Shown: piece after piece, positions 55,009 to 63,789 of the stretch
Position numbering within the stretch: position 1 is the stretch's first letter
Layout: each line of letters starts with the position of its first letter
Assembly: GCF_030161095.1 (NCBI RefSeq)
Contig: NZ_BSPP01000004.1
Location: 1 to 64,000, forward strand
DNA from: Cypionkella aquatica
GTDB taxonomy: Bacteria > Pseudomonadota > Alphaproteobacteria > Rhodobacterales > Rhodobacteraceae
Direction of reading: 5' to 3'
Length of the DNA stretch: 64,000 bases
Notes under the pieces: generated by a model
The model's database searches: none
What the model was told of the DNA's origin: nothing
The model's input: only the letters and a program-made list of their open reading frames with translations
Position numbers and translations under genes: made by a program

Positions 55009-56232
55009 ATGCCCTCGGGCGCTGACATCCTCTCTGACCGCACCAGCGACGATTTAGGTCTGCGTGGCTCCAATCAATCGGGGATGCGCGACCATAATGA
55101 ACGCTTGGTGTTGTCCTTGGTGCGCCAGCAGGGCGGGCTTGCGAAATCCGATATTGCGCGGATCACCGGGCTGTCGGCGCAAACCGTGTCGGTGATCATG
55201 CGCGCGCTGGAACAAGACGGGCTGTTGCTGCGCGGCGAGCCTTTGCGTGGCCGCATCGGCCAGCCCTCGGTGCCGATGTTTCTGAACCCCGAGGGCGCTT
55301 TCTTCGTGGGGCTGAAGATCGGGCGACGCTCGGCTGATCTGACTTTGGTGGATTTCATGGGCCGGGTGCGCGCCAGCAAACGTCTGGTCTACCGCTATCC
55401 CGCGCCCAGCGCCGTGGTCGATTTCGTCGCCCAAAGCCTGCCCGAGATCATCGCGACCCTGTCGCCGCCCGAACGCGCCCGCGTCAGCGGCATGGGCGTG
55501 GCGATGCCATTTCAGCTATGGTCATGGGTGCAACTGATCGGTGCGCCCAAAGCAGATATGGAGGCGTGGCGGCACGTCGATATTCAGGCAGAGCTTGCCG
55601 CTGTCACCCGCCTGCCGGTCTATGTGCAAAACGACGCCACCTCGGCTTGCGGGGCCGAGTTGGTGTTCGGCACCGGGGATCGCCCGAAAGATTTCATGTA
55701 TTTCTACTTCGGCTATTTTGTCGGCGGTGGCTTGGTGCTGAACGGTCAGCTTTTCCTTGGCCGATCCGGCAATGCCGCAGGCGTCGGCCCGATGCCGGTG
55801 CCGGGCCGCGATGGCAAGATGGATCGCCTGATTTCGGCGGCCTCGATGTCCACGCTTGCCGCCGCGATGGAGGCCGCAGGCGAATCCTCGGATCATCTGT
55901 TCCAGCAACATGAACATTGGAACGTCTCGCCGCAGATCCTGTCCGATTGGTTGGATCAGGCCGCAAACGGTCTGGCTTGGGCCGCCCTGACCGCCGCCTC
56001 GTTGCTAGAGATCGAGGCCGTGATGATCGACGGCTGGATGCCCACCGAGATCCGGGCTGAGATCACCCGCCGCACCCATGCCGCTTTGCATGCGCTGGAT
56101 CTTGATGGCATCGACCCGCCCGCGATCCGCGAAGGCAGTCTCGGCGCGCAGGCCCGCGCCTTGGGCGCAGCCGCGATCCCACTGTCACAGCGCTACCTGA
56201 TCGACCAAAACGCCGCAGGCCGCGAAAGCTGA
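55009..56232 (+). CDS. ROK-family transcriptional regulator (FrcR-like)
   Basis: 407 residues. N-terminal winged helix (QQGGLAKSDIARITGLSAQTVSVIMRALEQDGLL, about residues 40-75) is followed by a ROK sugar-kinase-like domain with VYVQNDATSACGAELVFG and GYFVGGGLVLNG. The usual ROK zinc motif (CxCGxxGCxE) after GNAAGVGP is absent, so kinase activity is unlikely. Beside frcBCAK and the 54470 palindrome it is probably their regulator, responding to the imported sugar. Confidence 0.88.
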   Translation: MPSGADILSDRTSDDLGLRGSNQSGMRDHNERLVLSLVRQQGGLAKSDIARITGLSAQTVSVIMRALEQDGLLLRGEPLRGRIGQPSVPMFLNPEGAFFVGLKIGRRSADLTLVDFMGRVRASKRLVYRYPAPSAVVDFVAQSLPEIIATLSPPERARVSGMGVAMPFQLWSWVQLIGAPKADMEAWRHVDIQAELAAVTRLPVYVQNDATSACGAELVFGTGDRPKDFMYFYFGYFVGGGLVLNGQLFLGRSGNAAGVGPMPVPGRDGKMDRLISAASMSTLAAAMEAAGESSDHLFQQHEHWNVSPQILSDWLDQAANGLAWAALTAASLLEIEAVMIDGWMPTEIRAEITRRTHAALHALDLDGIDPPAIREGSLGAQARALGAAAIPLSQRYLIDQNAAGRES

Positions 56233-56316
56233 TCCAGCCCCAAACCGCAGGCTGTTGCGACATTGATTCGGCAAACACGGTTAACCGCGAAATCCTGCTG
56301 CAAAACGTGACACAGC

Positions 56317-56352
56317 TATGGCCGCTTTCCAGATCAAAAATGGCCGCTTTCT
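56317..56352 (-). repeat. Tandem 14-bp motif with 22-bp period, locus 2
   Basis: TATGGCCGCTTTCC (56317-56330) and AATGGCCGCTTTCT (56339-56352) are reverse complements of the pair at 22531-22566, again 22 bp apart. The minus-strand order after the pair (GGATTTCGCGGTTAACC-like) also resembles locus 1. Confidence 0.6.
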
Positions 56353-56358
56353 GGGTCA

Positions 56359-56373
56359 TTAACCTTCGCTTAA
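56359..56373. promoter_or_regulatory. CtrA-type box
   Basis: TTAACCTTCGCTTAA fits the CtrA consensus TTAA-N7-TTAA exactly. It lies 7 bases from the tandem motif and 440 bp before mnhA. A short AT-rich stretch continues to 56393. Confidence 0.4.
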
Positions 56374-56504
56374 TCTGCCAATTAACAATGCGTTCTCAAG
56401 CTGTTAGCGTATAGCTGCAAGCCATCCCCAAAATAACCCTGTCACACCCACAAGACCGCCTGTCACCCTCCACCGCCGCAAACCCCAAACCTTCAAAAAC
56501 ACCC

Positions 56505-56533
56505 CTCCTCTCTGCACAAATATCCCACGGGGA
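56505..56533. repeat. Partial copy of the dispersed palindrome
   Basis: CCTCCTCTCTGCACAAATAT followed by CCCACGGGG matches the arm at 760 (TCCTCTCTGCAAAAATATCC) with a few changes. Confidence 0.55.
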
Positions 56534-56809
56534 ACGGCCAGATTTGCCCTGCCAAAATCAGGCCTCGGCGGTGTGAAACCCCCATGCAACCGCACGACCA
56601 AAGCACGGCCTTCCCGCTTTAGCCTTGATCCCCAATTCAAAATCCCTATCTTTGAACCCGCAGACATCCTGCGTCCAGCGCCCATCTCGCTACGCAAATA
56701 TCGCATAAGTCCAAGGGCTTGGCATTTTCTAACCTGATAGCGGCCTCATCCCCGCCATCGCCCGAACCGACACCAAGCGGCCCGCCGCACCAACGCCGAA
56801 GGGCAAAAC

Positions 56810-59596
56810 ATGTCACTCGCGTTGATCGCAAGCCTGCCCTTCGTCGCAGCCCTGACCCCGGCGCTGACCCAGCGCTTTGGCCGCAAGATAGCCACCCTGA
56901 TCGTCGCGGCCTTCACCGCATCAGCCTTGGCCCTGATCCTACAACACCTGCCCGCGATCATGGCCGGAGAGGTCGTCACCACCCAGATCAACTGGCTGCC
57001 AAATCTGGGGCTGAACGCCAACTTCCGCCTTGACGGCCTGACCCTGCTGTTCGCCCTTCTGATCCTTGGCATTGGCCTTCTGATCCAGACTTACGCCTGC
57101 TTTTATCTCGATAAATCCGAGCCTTACGCCCGCTTCCTGATATACCTCATGCTGTTCCAAGGGGCGATGTTGGGCATCATCCTGTCCGATAATATCCTGC
57201 TTTTGCTGGTGTTCTGGGAGCTGACCTCGCTCTCATCTTTCCTGCTGATCGGGTTCTGGAGCCACCTGCCCCAAGCCCGGCAAGGTGCCAGAATGGCGCT
57301 GGCCACCACAGGCGCAGGCGGCCTTGCAATGATCGCGGGCATGATGATTTTGGGCGATATTGCAGACAGTTACGACATCTCAACCATCCTCACCCAGAAA
57401 GCCGCGATCCAAGCCAGCCCGCTCTACCTGCCCGCTCTCATCCTGATCCTGCTGGGCGCTTTCACCAAATCCGCGCAATTCCCGTTTCATTTCTGGCTGC
57501 CCCACGCCATGGCCGCCCCCACCCCGGTCTCGGCCTATCTGCACTCGGCAACGATGGTAAAAGCCGGGCTTTTCCTGCTTGCGCGGCTGTGGCCGGTGCT
57601 GTCGGGCACGCCGGAGTGGTTCTGGATCGTCACCAGCGCAGGGCTGATCACCATGGCTTTTGCCGCCAAAGTGGCCCTGTTCAAGGATGATCTCAAAGCA
57701 ATCCTTGCCTATTCCACCGTCAGCCATCTGGGCCTGATCACCTTCCTTTTCGGCCTTGGAACGAAGGCCGCAGCCACCGCCGCGATCTTCCATATCCTCT
57801 GCCACGCCACGTTCAAAGCGGCCCTGTTCATGCTGGCAGGCATCGTTGATCATGCGACCCATACGCGCGATATCAAACACTTAGGCGGATTGCGCCGCGC
57901 CATGCCTATCACCTTTGCGCTGGCAAGCATCACCAGTTTGTCGATGGCAGGCATCCCGCCGCTGAACGGGTTTTTGTCGAAAGAGATGATGCTGGAAGAA
58001 GCCGCCCATAGCGCGCCGTGGATCATTCCGCTTCTGGCCACCCTTGCGGCCCTGCTGTCGGTTGCCTATTCGCTGCGGTTCCTAAGCTACACATTCCTTG
58101 GCGCCGCCCCCGCCTATGCCCATGCGCCGCACGACCCCGGCCCCGGCCTGTGGGCACCGCCTGCGCTGCTTGCCGCATTGGTGGTGGCGATCGGACTTGC
58201 GCCGATGCCAATGGCCGCTTGGCTGGTCGATGCCGCCGCGTCTGCGACCACAGCCCAGCCAGTTCACGCCCATATCGCGCTGTGGCATGGCCTGACATCC
58301 CCTGCGCTGTGGATGTCGCTGGCGGCGGTGGGTGGCGGTCTTGCCGCGCTCGGTCTTTACCCTGCATTGCGCCGGATCTGGGATGCCTCCCCGAAACCGC
58401 AAGCCAAACCGATCTTTGACAACTGCCTGAGTGCGCTGACAAAAATCGCGCAGGGTATCACCGCTGTCCATAATGGCAGCCTGTCGCGCGGCTTTGTGCT
58501 TGCGCTGCTGAGCGTGCTTGGCCTTGGGCTTTATGCCTTTCAAACCGCCCCTCACCTGCCCGGCAGCCGTGCCCTGACCCCCATCGCCCTTGCCCCCGCC
58601 ACAGGCTTTGCCCTGTTGATGGCCGCAACACTTGCCGCCACGATCCTGCACCGCCAACGTCTGCTGGCGCTGCTGCTGGTCGGCATTGTCGGTCTGATCC
58701 TGTCAGCAAGTTTTGCTTATCTTTCTGCCCCCGACCTTGCCCTGACTCAGATCACGGTCGAGGTGGTGACCGTCGCCCTGATGCTGCTTTGCCTGAACTT
58801 CCTGCCGAAAACCTCGCCACGCGAAACCGTCGCGCTGCGCAAAATCCGAGACGGCGCCATTGCCGCAAGTCTGGGGATCGCCACCGCAGCGCTGGCCTAT
58901 GCGCTGATGCTGCGCGATGCGGTTTTCCCGCCGATCTCGGCCTTTCATCTGGCGCAATCGCTGCCGGGTGCGGGGGGACATAATGCGGTCAACACCATCA
59001 TTGTCGATTTCCGCGGCTATGACACCTATGGCGAGATTATCGTGCTGGGCATCGCCGCGCTGTTGATCTTTGCGCTGACCGAAAGTCTGCTGGCCAGCAA
59101 ATGGGCGGTCGGCCCCGATCATGTGACTGGCGATGCCGGCGACCCGCATCCGATCATGTTGCAAACCGCCACCCGGCTGATCCTGCCGATGGCGATGCTG
59201 GTCGGCACCTATCTCTTTTTGCGCGGTCACAACGCGCCGGGTGGCGGCTTTGTCGCCGGGTTGGTGTTCGCCATCGGTCTGGTGATGCAATATATCGCCA
59301 GCGGGCAGGACTGGGCAGCCGCCCGCCGCCGCATCCCTTTTCATGCGATGATTGGCGCGGGCGTGCTGATCGCCAGCGCCACTGGGATCGGATCTTTCAT
59401 CGCGGGCCGCCCCTTCCTGACCTCAAACTACACCCATGTCCACTTGCCGCCATTTGAGGATTTTGAGCTTGCCACCGCCGCCTTGTTCGATCTTGGCGTG
59501 TTCCTCTGCGTGTTTGGTGCGGTAATGCTGGCACTGGATGCGCTGGCCCGGTTGGCCAAATCCAATGCCCAAGCCCAGCGCACGGAGACCACCTGA
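56810..59596 (+). CDS. mnhA: Monovalent cation/proton antiporter subunit A, fused to B
   Basis: 928 residues with about 21-24 helices. The N-terminal two-thirds are a proton-pumping NuoL-like domain (KSAQFPFHFWLPHAMAAPTPVSAYLHSATMVKAG; quoted in part). The C-terminal ~150 residues, from HPIMLQTATRLILPMAMLVGTYLFLRGHNAPGGGF, are an MnhB domain. Fusion of A and B is usual in alphaproteobacterial Pha/Mrp systems. First gene of a six-gene antiporter operon for Na+ or K+ and pH balance. Confidence 0.94.
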   Translation: MSLALIASLPFVAALTPALTQRFGRKIATLIVAAFTASALALILQHLPAIMAGEVVTTQINWLPNLGLNANFRLDGLTLLFALLILGIGLLIQTYACFYLDKSEPYARFLIYLMLFQGAMLGIILSDNILLLLVFWELTSLSSFLLIGFWSHLPQARQGARMALATTGAGGLAMIAGMMILGDIADSYDISTILTQKAAIQASPLYLPALILILLGAFTKSAQFPFHFWLPHAMAAPTPVSAYLHSATMVKAGLFLLARLWPVLSGTPEWFWIVTSAGLITMAFAAKVALFKDDLKAILAYSTVSHLGLITFLFGLGTKAAATAAIFHILCHATFKAALFMLAGIVDHATHTRDIKHLGGLRRAMPITFALASITSLSMAGIPPLNGFLSKEMMLEEAAHSAPWIIPLLATLAALLSVAYSLRFLSYTFLGAAPAYAHAPHDPGPGLWAPPALLAALVVAIGLAPMPMAAWLVDAAASATTAQPVHAHIALWHGLTSPALWMSLAAVGGGLAALGLYPALRRIWDASPKPQAKPIFDNCLSALTKIAQGITAVHNGSLSRGFVLALLSVLGLGLYAFQTAPHLPGSRALTPIALAPATGFALLMAATLAATILHRQRLLALLLVGIVGLILSASFAYLSAPDLALTQITVEVVTVALMLLCLNFLPKTSPRETVALRKIRDGAIAASLGIATAALAYALMLRDAVFPPISAFHLAQSLPGAGGHNAVNTIIVDFRGYDTYGEIIVLGIAALLIFALTESLLASKWAVGPDHVTGDAGDPHPIMLQTATRLILPMAMLVGTYLFLRGHNAPGGGFVAGLVFAIGLVMQYIASGQDWAAARRRIPFHAMIGAGVLIASATGIGSFIAGRPFLTSNYTHVHLPPFEDFELATAALFDLGVFLCVFGAVMLALDALARLAKSNAQAQRTETT

Positions 59597-59970
59597 TGGA
59601 GGTTTTGATCGCCATTGCCATCGGCACTCTGACCGCTTGCGGCATCTATCTGATGCTGCGCGCCCGCACATTCCCGGTGATCTTGGGATTGTCACTGCTG
59701 TCTTACGCGGTGAACCTGTTCATCTTCATCTCGAGCCGGATCAGGCTAAACGCAGCCCCCTTGATCACCGAGGGCGGCCAGTATTCCGACCCGTTGCCGC
59801 AAGCCTTGGTGCTGACCGCCATCGTGATATCCTTTGGCATGACGGCGGTGTTGGTGATCATGGCGCTGGGCGGCTATCTGACCTCTGGCCACGACCGGAT
59901 TGATACCGAAGATCAGCACGCGGATCGGCCCGAAGACCCGATTGCCCGCCAGATCGGGGATCAGCCATGA
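59596..59970 (+). CDS. mnhC: Monovalent cation/proton antiporter subunit C
   Basis: 124 residues, three helices, NuoK-like: GIYLMLRARTFPVILGLSLLSYAVNLFIFIS and PQALVLTAIVISFGMTAVLVIMAL. The ATG overlaps the mnhA stop by one base. Confidence 0.94.
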   Translation: MEVLIAIAIGTLTACGIYLMLRARTFPVILGLSLLSYAVNLFIFISSRIRLNAAPLITEGGQYSDPLPQALVLTAIVISFGMTAVLVIMALGGYLTSGHDRIDTEDQHADRPEDPIARQIGDQP

Positions 59971-61391
59971 GCCAGCTGCTGATCCTTCCCGTAGTCTTGC
60001 CCGCCGTGCTTGCCGGGGTGATTATTCTGTTTGCGGGCAAAACATTGGCGGTGCAGCGCGGCATCTCGGTGCTGGGCACTTTGGCGCTGCTGGCTTTGGC
60101 AATCACCCTGATCCAGGCCCCGACCCAAGCCTATTTCCTTGGCAATTGGCCCGCACCATTCGGCATCGTTCTGATGTTGGACGGGTTGTCGGCGCTGATG
60201 CTGCTGCTGACTGCAAGCCTTGCGCTGATCATCCTGATCCACACGATCCGCACCGGATGGGACGCCAAGGGCCGCCACTTTCACGCGCTTTATCTGTTCC
60301 AGTTGATGGGGCTGAACGGCGCTTTCCTGACCGGCGACGCCTTCAACCTGTTCGTCTTCTTCGAGGTGCTGCTGATCGCCTCATACGGGCTGATGGTGCA
60401 TGGCGGCGGGCAGGCCCGCATCCGCGTCGGGGTGCAATATGTGGCGTTCAACCTGCTGGGATCGACTCTGTTCCTGTTCGCGCTGGCGACGATTTACAGC
60501 ACCACGGGCACGCTGAACATGGCCGACCTTGCGCTGAAATTGCCGCAAATTCCCGCCGAGGATAGCGCGCTGATCCGCGTGGCAGCGGTGCTGCTGATGC
60601 TGGTTTTTGCGATCAAGGCAGCGCTCGTGCCCCTGCAATTCTGGCTGCCCGGCACCTATGCCAACGCCCCCGGCCCGGTCGCGGCATTGTTCGCAGTGAT
60701 GACCAAAGTGGGGGCCTATGCTCTGATCCGCTTTGGCACATTGGTGTTCCCGACCGACCTGCCCGCCACCACCACCCTGCTCGCCAACCTGATCTATCCG
60801 GCAGCGCTTGCCACCATCGCGGTCGGCGCGTTTGGCACGCTTGCCAGCCGCAACCTGCCGCGCCAGATCGCCTTTGCCGCCATCGGGTCGATGGGCACGC
60901 TGCTGCTGGCTGTGTCGGCCTTTACCCCACCTGCAACCAGCGCGGCGCTTTACTACCTGATCCACTCCACCCTCGCCACGGCGGCGCTGTTCCTGATCTC
61001 GGACCTTGCCCGCACCCGCCGCGACGGGCTAACTGCGGCCCTGTTCATGATCGCCGTCATCGCCATGGCTGGGATGCCACCCCTTTCAGGTTTTGTCGGC
61101 AAGCTGCTGATCTTAGATGCCCTGCGCACCGATCCGCTGGCTTGGGCCGCAATCCTGCTGGCATCGTTGCTGACGATGATCGGCTTTGCCCGCGCAGGCT
61201 CTGATCTGTTCTGGAAATCGCCCGATACCGAGGCCCCCGCCCAAAGCCAAGCCGCAGTGCTTTTGTGCCTGACCGCGCTGATTGCCCTGACCCTTGCCGC
61301 TGGCCCCGTCACAACCGCGCTGGATCAGACCGCACAAGCACTGCACAACCCAACCGCCTATATTGCGGCAAACCAGCTTGGAGGCCGATGA
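59967..61391 (+). CDS. mnhD: Monovalent cation/proton antiporter subunit D
   Basis: 474 residues, about 14 helices, NuoN/M-like. MLVFAIKAALVPLQFWLPGTYANAPGPVAALFAVMTKVGAYALIR (quoted in part) has the channel Lys residues; GDAFNLFVFFEVLLIASYGLMVHGG has the Glu. It overlaps mnhC by four bases. Confidence 0.95.
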   Translation: MSQLLILPVVLPAVLAGVIILFAGKTLAVQRGISVLGTLALLALAITLIQAPTQAYFLGNWPAPFGIVLMLDGLSALMLLLTASLALIILIHTIRTGWDAKGRHFHALYLFQLMGLNGAFLTGDAFNLFVFFEVLLIASYGLMVHGGGQARIRVGVQYVAFNLLGSTLFLFALATIYSTTGTLNMADLALKLPQIPAEDSALIRVAAVLLMLVFAIKAALVPLQFWLPGTYANAPGPVAALFAVMTKVGAYALIRFGTLVFPTDLPATTTLLANLIYPAALATIAVGAFGTLASRNLPRQIAFAAIGSMGTLLLAVSAFTPPATSAALYYLIHSTLATAALFLISDLARTRRDGLTAALFMIAVIAMAGMPPLSGFVGKLLILDALRTDPLAWAAILLASLLTMIGFARAGSDLFWKSPDTEAPAQSQAAVLLCLTALIALTLAAGPVTTALDQTAQALHNPTAYIAANQLGGR

Positions 61392-61879
61392 TGCGCCATC
61401 TGTTTCCGCATCCGATGCTGTCTGCGACGCTGCTGCTGGCGTGGCTGCTGCTGGCGGGCAGCCTGTCGCTGAACTCTGTGCTGATGGCCGCCATGCTCGC
61501 CATGCTGATTCCGCTGCTCACCCGCGCCTATTGGCCAAATCGCCCGCAGATCCGCCATCCGTTGCGGATGGTCAGCTATCTGGCATTGGTGCTTTGGGAT
61601 GTCATCATCGCCAACATTCAGGTCGCCCGCATCATCTTGTTCATGCCCGCCGCCCAGATCAAATCTGCATGGATCACTGTTCCGGTAGATCTGCCCTGCC
61701 CCGAAGCGCTGACCCTGCTGGCAGGCACCATCACCCTGACCCCCGGCACCCTGACGGCCGAGTTTTCCGCCGATAACAAGGCATTGCTGATCCACGCTCT
61801 GCATGCCCCCGACCCCGACGCCACCCGCGATGAGATCAAATCCCGCTACGAAAGCCGCTTGCAAAGGATATTCCGCTGA
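61388..61879 (+). CDS. mnhE: Monovalent cation/proton antiporter subunit E
   Basis: 163 residues: two or three N-terminal helices, then LALVLWDVIIANIQVARIIL and a cytoplasmic tail with TLLAGTITLTPGTLTAEF, diagnostic of MnhE. ATG 61388 follows GGAGG and overlaps mnhD. Confidence 0.93.
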   Translation: MMRHLFPHPMLSATLLLAWLLLAGSLSLNSVLMAAMLAMLIPLLTRAYWPNRPQIRHPLRMVSYLALVLWDVIIANIQVARIILFMPAAQIKSAWITVPVDLPCPEALTLLAGTITLTPGTLTAEFSADNKALLIHALHAPDPDATRDEIKSRYESRLQRIFR

Positions 61880-62148
61880 TGCTGAGCTATGCGCTGACCT
61901 TCGCCATTGCCTGCTTTGCGATGGCTTTGATCCTCAACCTGATCCGGCTTGCCACCGCCCCGACCAAGCCCGACCGCATCCTGACCATTGATACAATGGT
62001 GATCAACGTCATCGCCTTGATCGTGCTTTATGGCGTGCAAACCCAGTCTTCGGTCAACCTTGATGCCGCGCTTTTGCTGGCGATGACCGGGTTCATCTCG
62101 ACAATCGCCTTCTGCAAATTCCTACTGCGCGGAGGTATCATCGAATGA
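61879..62148 (+). CDS. mnhF: Monovalent cation/proton antiporter subunit F
   Basis: 89 residues with three helices and LIRLATAPTKPDRILTIDTMVINVIAL, the MnhF signature. Overlaps mnhE by one base and mnhG by four. Confidence 0.93.
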   Translation: MLSYALTFAIACFAMALILNLIRLATAPTKPDRILTIDTMVINVIALIVLYGVQTQSSVNLDAALLLAMTGFISTIAFCKFLLRGGIIE

Positions 62149-62498
62149 GCCTTGGCATTGAAATCCTGATCTCGGCCCTGCTGGTGATTGGCGGCAGCTT
62201 CGGGTTGATCGGCAGCCTTGGCCTGCTGAAACTGCCCGAACCGATGCAGCGCCTGCACGCGCCCACCAAAGCCACGACCGTGGGCGTCGGCGCATCGCTG
62301 ATCGCAGCCGCGCTGACCTTGGCTTGGCAAACCGGAGAGGCCAGCTGGCAAAGCGTGATGATCGCGGTGTTTCTGTTTTTGACCTCGCCACTGTCTGGCC
62401 TGATGCTGGCGAAAGCCCACCGCCACCTGTCGCGTCCTGCCGTGCCACCGACGGGAACCGAGGCACCTTGGGCCGGCGATACGCCACCAAAAGCCTGA
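62145..62498 (+). CDS. mnhG: Monovalent cation/proton antiporter subunit G
   Basis: 117 residues with three helices; GSLGLLKLPEPMQRLHAPTKATTVGVGASL is typical of MnhG. Last gene of the operon. The tail ends PPTGTEAPWAGDTPPKA. Confidence 0.93.
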   Translation: MSLGIEILISALLVIGGSFGLIGSLGLLKLPEPMQRLHAPTKATTVGVGASLIAAALTLAWQTGEASWQSVMIAVFLFLTSPLSGLMLAKAHRHLSRPAVPPTGTEAPWAGDTPPKA

Positions 62499-62679
62499 TC
62501 CGGGGCTGGTATCATCTTGGCATGGTTTCGGTCCGATGCGCCACCGCCACGGATTCGCCCAGTGCCTAAAAACCCGTCAGTCTGCGCCATCGCCCCCCTT
62601 GCCACCCCGCCCCTCGCGGCGCACTCTGCCCAAAACCCATCCCGTGCCAAAGGCGCAAAATCCACAAGGTTGAGGCCCA

Positions 62680-63666
62680 ATGCAAACCCTGACCGAGACC
62701 AAAACCCAGCTGCCCACACTGACCTACACCCGCAATCCCGGCATGGCGCTGGATCTCGATTGGGTCGCCTCAGTGCAAGCGAATACCTCGGCGATAGAGC
62801 GCCGCGCGGCCAGCCTGGGCGGCCGCCGCTCGGTGAAAAAGGATTTTCAGGCCGCATGGCTGTTGAAAGCCATCAGCCTGATTGATCTGACGACGCTGTC
62901 AGGCGATGACACCGAAGGCCGCGTCAAGCGGCTTTGCGCCAAAGCCCGGCAACCCGTCGCCCCTTGGATGCTGGACAGGCTTGGCCTGCAGGGCCTGACA
63001 ACCGGAGCAGTCTGCGTTTATCACGACATGGTCGGCACAGCGGTTCGCGCGCTGGAAGGCAGCAATATCCCCGTCGCCGCCGTCTCAACCGGCTTTCCTG
63101 CTGGCCTGTCCCCCTACCGCCTGCGCATCGCCGAAATCGGCGAAAGCGTGCGTGCCGGGGCGAAAGAAATCGACATCGTGATCTCGCGCCGCCATGTGCT
63201 GACCGGCAACTGGCAAGCGCTTTACGATGAGATGCGCGAGATGCGCGCCGAATGTGGCGACGCCCATGTCAAAGCGATCCTTGCAACCGGCGAACTCGCC
63301 ACGCTGCGCAACGTCGCCCGCGCGTCACTGGTTTGCATGATGGCCGGGGCCGATTTCATCAAAACCTCGACCGGCAAAGAAAACGTCAACGCCACCCTGC
63401 CCGTCACCTTGACCATGATCCGCTGCATCCGCGACTATCAAGACCGCACAGGCATCAAGGTCGGCTACAAACCCGCAGGCGGCATCGCAAAGGCGAAAGA
63501 CGCGCTGCTGTATCTCGCCCTGATGAAAGACGAACTCGGCCATCCATGGCTGCAACCCGACCTGTTCCGCTTTGGCGCGTCCTCGTTGCTGGGCGACATC
63601 GAGCGCCAGTTGGAACACCATCTGACCGGCCAATACTCTGCCGCCAACCGCCACGCTATGGGCTGA
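62680..63666 (+). CDS. deoC: Deoxyribose-phosphate aldolase
   Basis: 328 residues of the longer DeoC form. ISLIDLTTLSGDDTEGRVKRLC starts the barrel, VCVYHDMVGTAV and VAAVSTGFPAGLSPYRLRIAEI follow, the Schiff-base Lys is in ADFIKTSTGKENVNAT and the other active-site Lys in VGYKPAGGIAKAKDALL. It cleaves deoxyribose-5-phosphate to acetaldehyde and glyceraldehyde-3-phosphate. The downstream aldehyde dehydrogenase could oxidise the acetaldehyde. Confidence 0.94.
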   Translation: MQTLTETKTQLPTLTYTRNPGMALDLDWVASVQANTSAIERRAASLGGRRSVKKDFQAAWLLKAISLIDLTTLSGDDTEGRVKRLCAKARQPVAPWMLDRLGLQGLTTGAVCVYHDMVGTAVRALEGSNIPVAAVSTGFPAGLSPYRLRIAEIGESVRAGAKEIDIVISRRHVLTGNWQALYDEMREMRAECGDAHVKAILATGELATLRNVARASLVCMMAGADFIKTSTGKENVNATLPVTLTMIRCIRDYQDRTGIKVGYKPAGGIAKAKDALLYLALMKDELGHPWLQPDLFRFGASSLLGDIERQLEHHLTGQYSAANRHAMG

Positions 63667-63726
63667 ATATGTTTGGTTTTGATTCAATCCAAACCATACG
63701 CCCGCTAAGACTGCCAATTTCACATT

Positions 63727-63750
63727 GGTAAAAATATCTCCGCCGGAGGC
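63727..63750. repeat. Partial copy of the dispersed palindrome
   Basis: GGTAAAAATATCTCCGCCGG followed by AGGC is the inner arm of the 7890 family. It lies between deoC and the next gene, about 40 bases before that gene's ATG. Confidence 0.55.
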
Positions 63751-63789
63751 GCACCTCTGCCCCGGCGATCCCGCCAAAAGGACAAAGCC

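Larger units (their letters stand above)
56233..56809. other. Intergenic region with several signals, no gene
   Basis: About 580 bases between the ROK gene and the Mrp operon. It holds a tandem motif pair (56317-56352), a CtrA-type box (56359-56373), a repeat related to the 7890 family (56505-56533) and probably the Mrp promoter. Open frames here have no ribosome site and cross the repeat, so I call none. Confidence 0.6.

Noticed and set aside
55009-56232. ROK gene as the xylose regulator for xylBA
   Set aside because: It is about 17 kb away and adjacent to the frc genes with their own palindrome; the xyl operator-like sites do not resemble that palindrome.
56404-56706. 100-codon frame on the minus strand between ROK and mnhA
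   Set aside because: It crosses a dispersed repeat, is Arg/Gly-rich shadow-like sequence and has no ribosome site.
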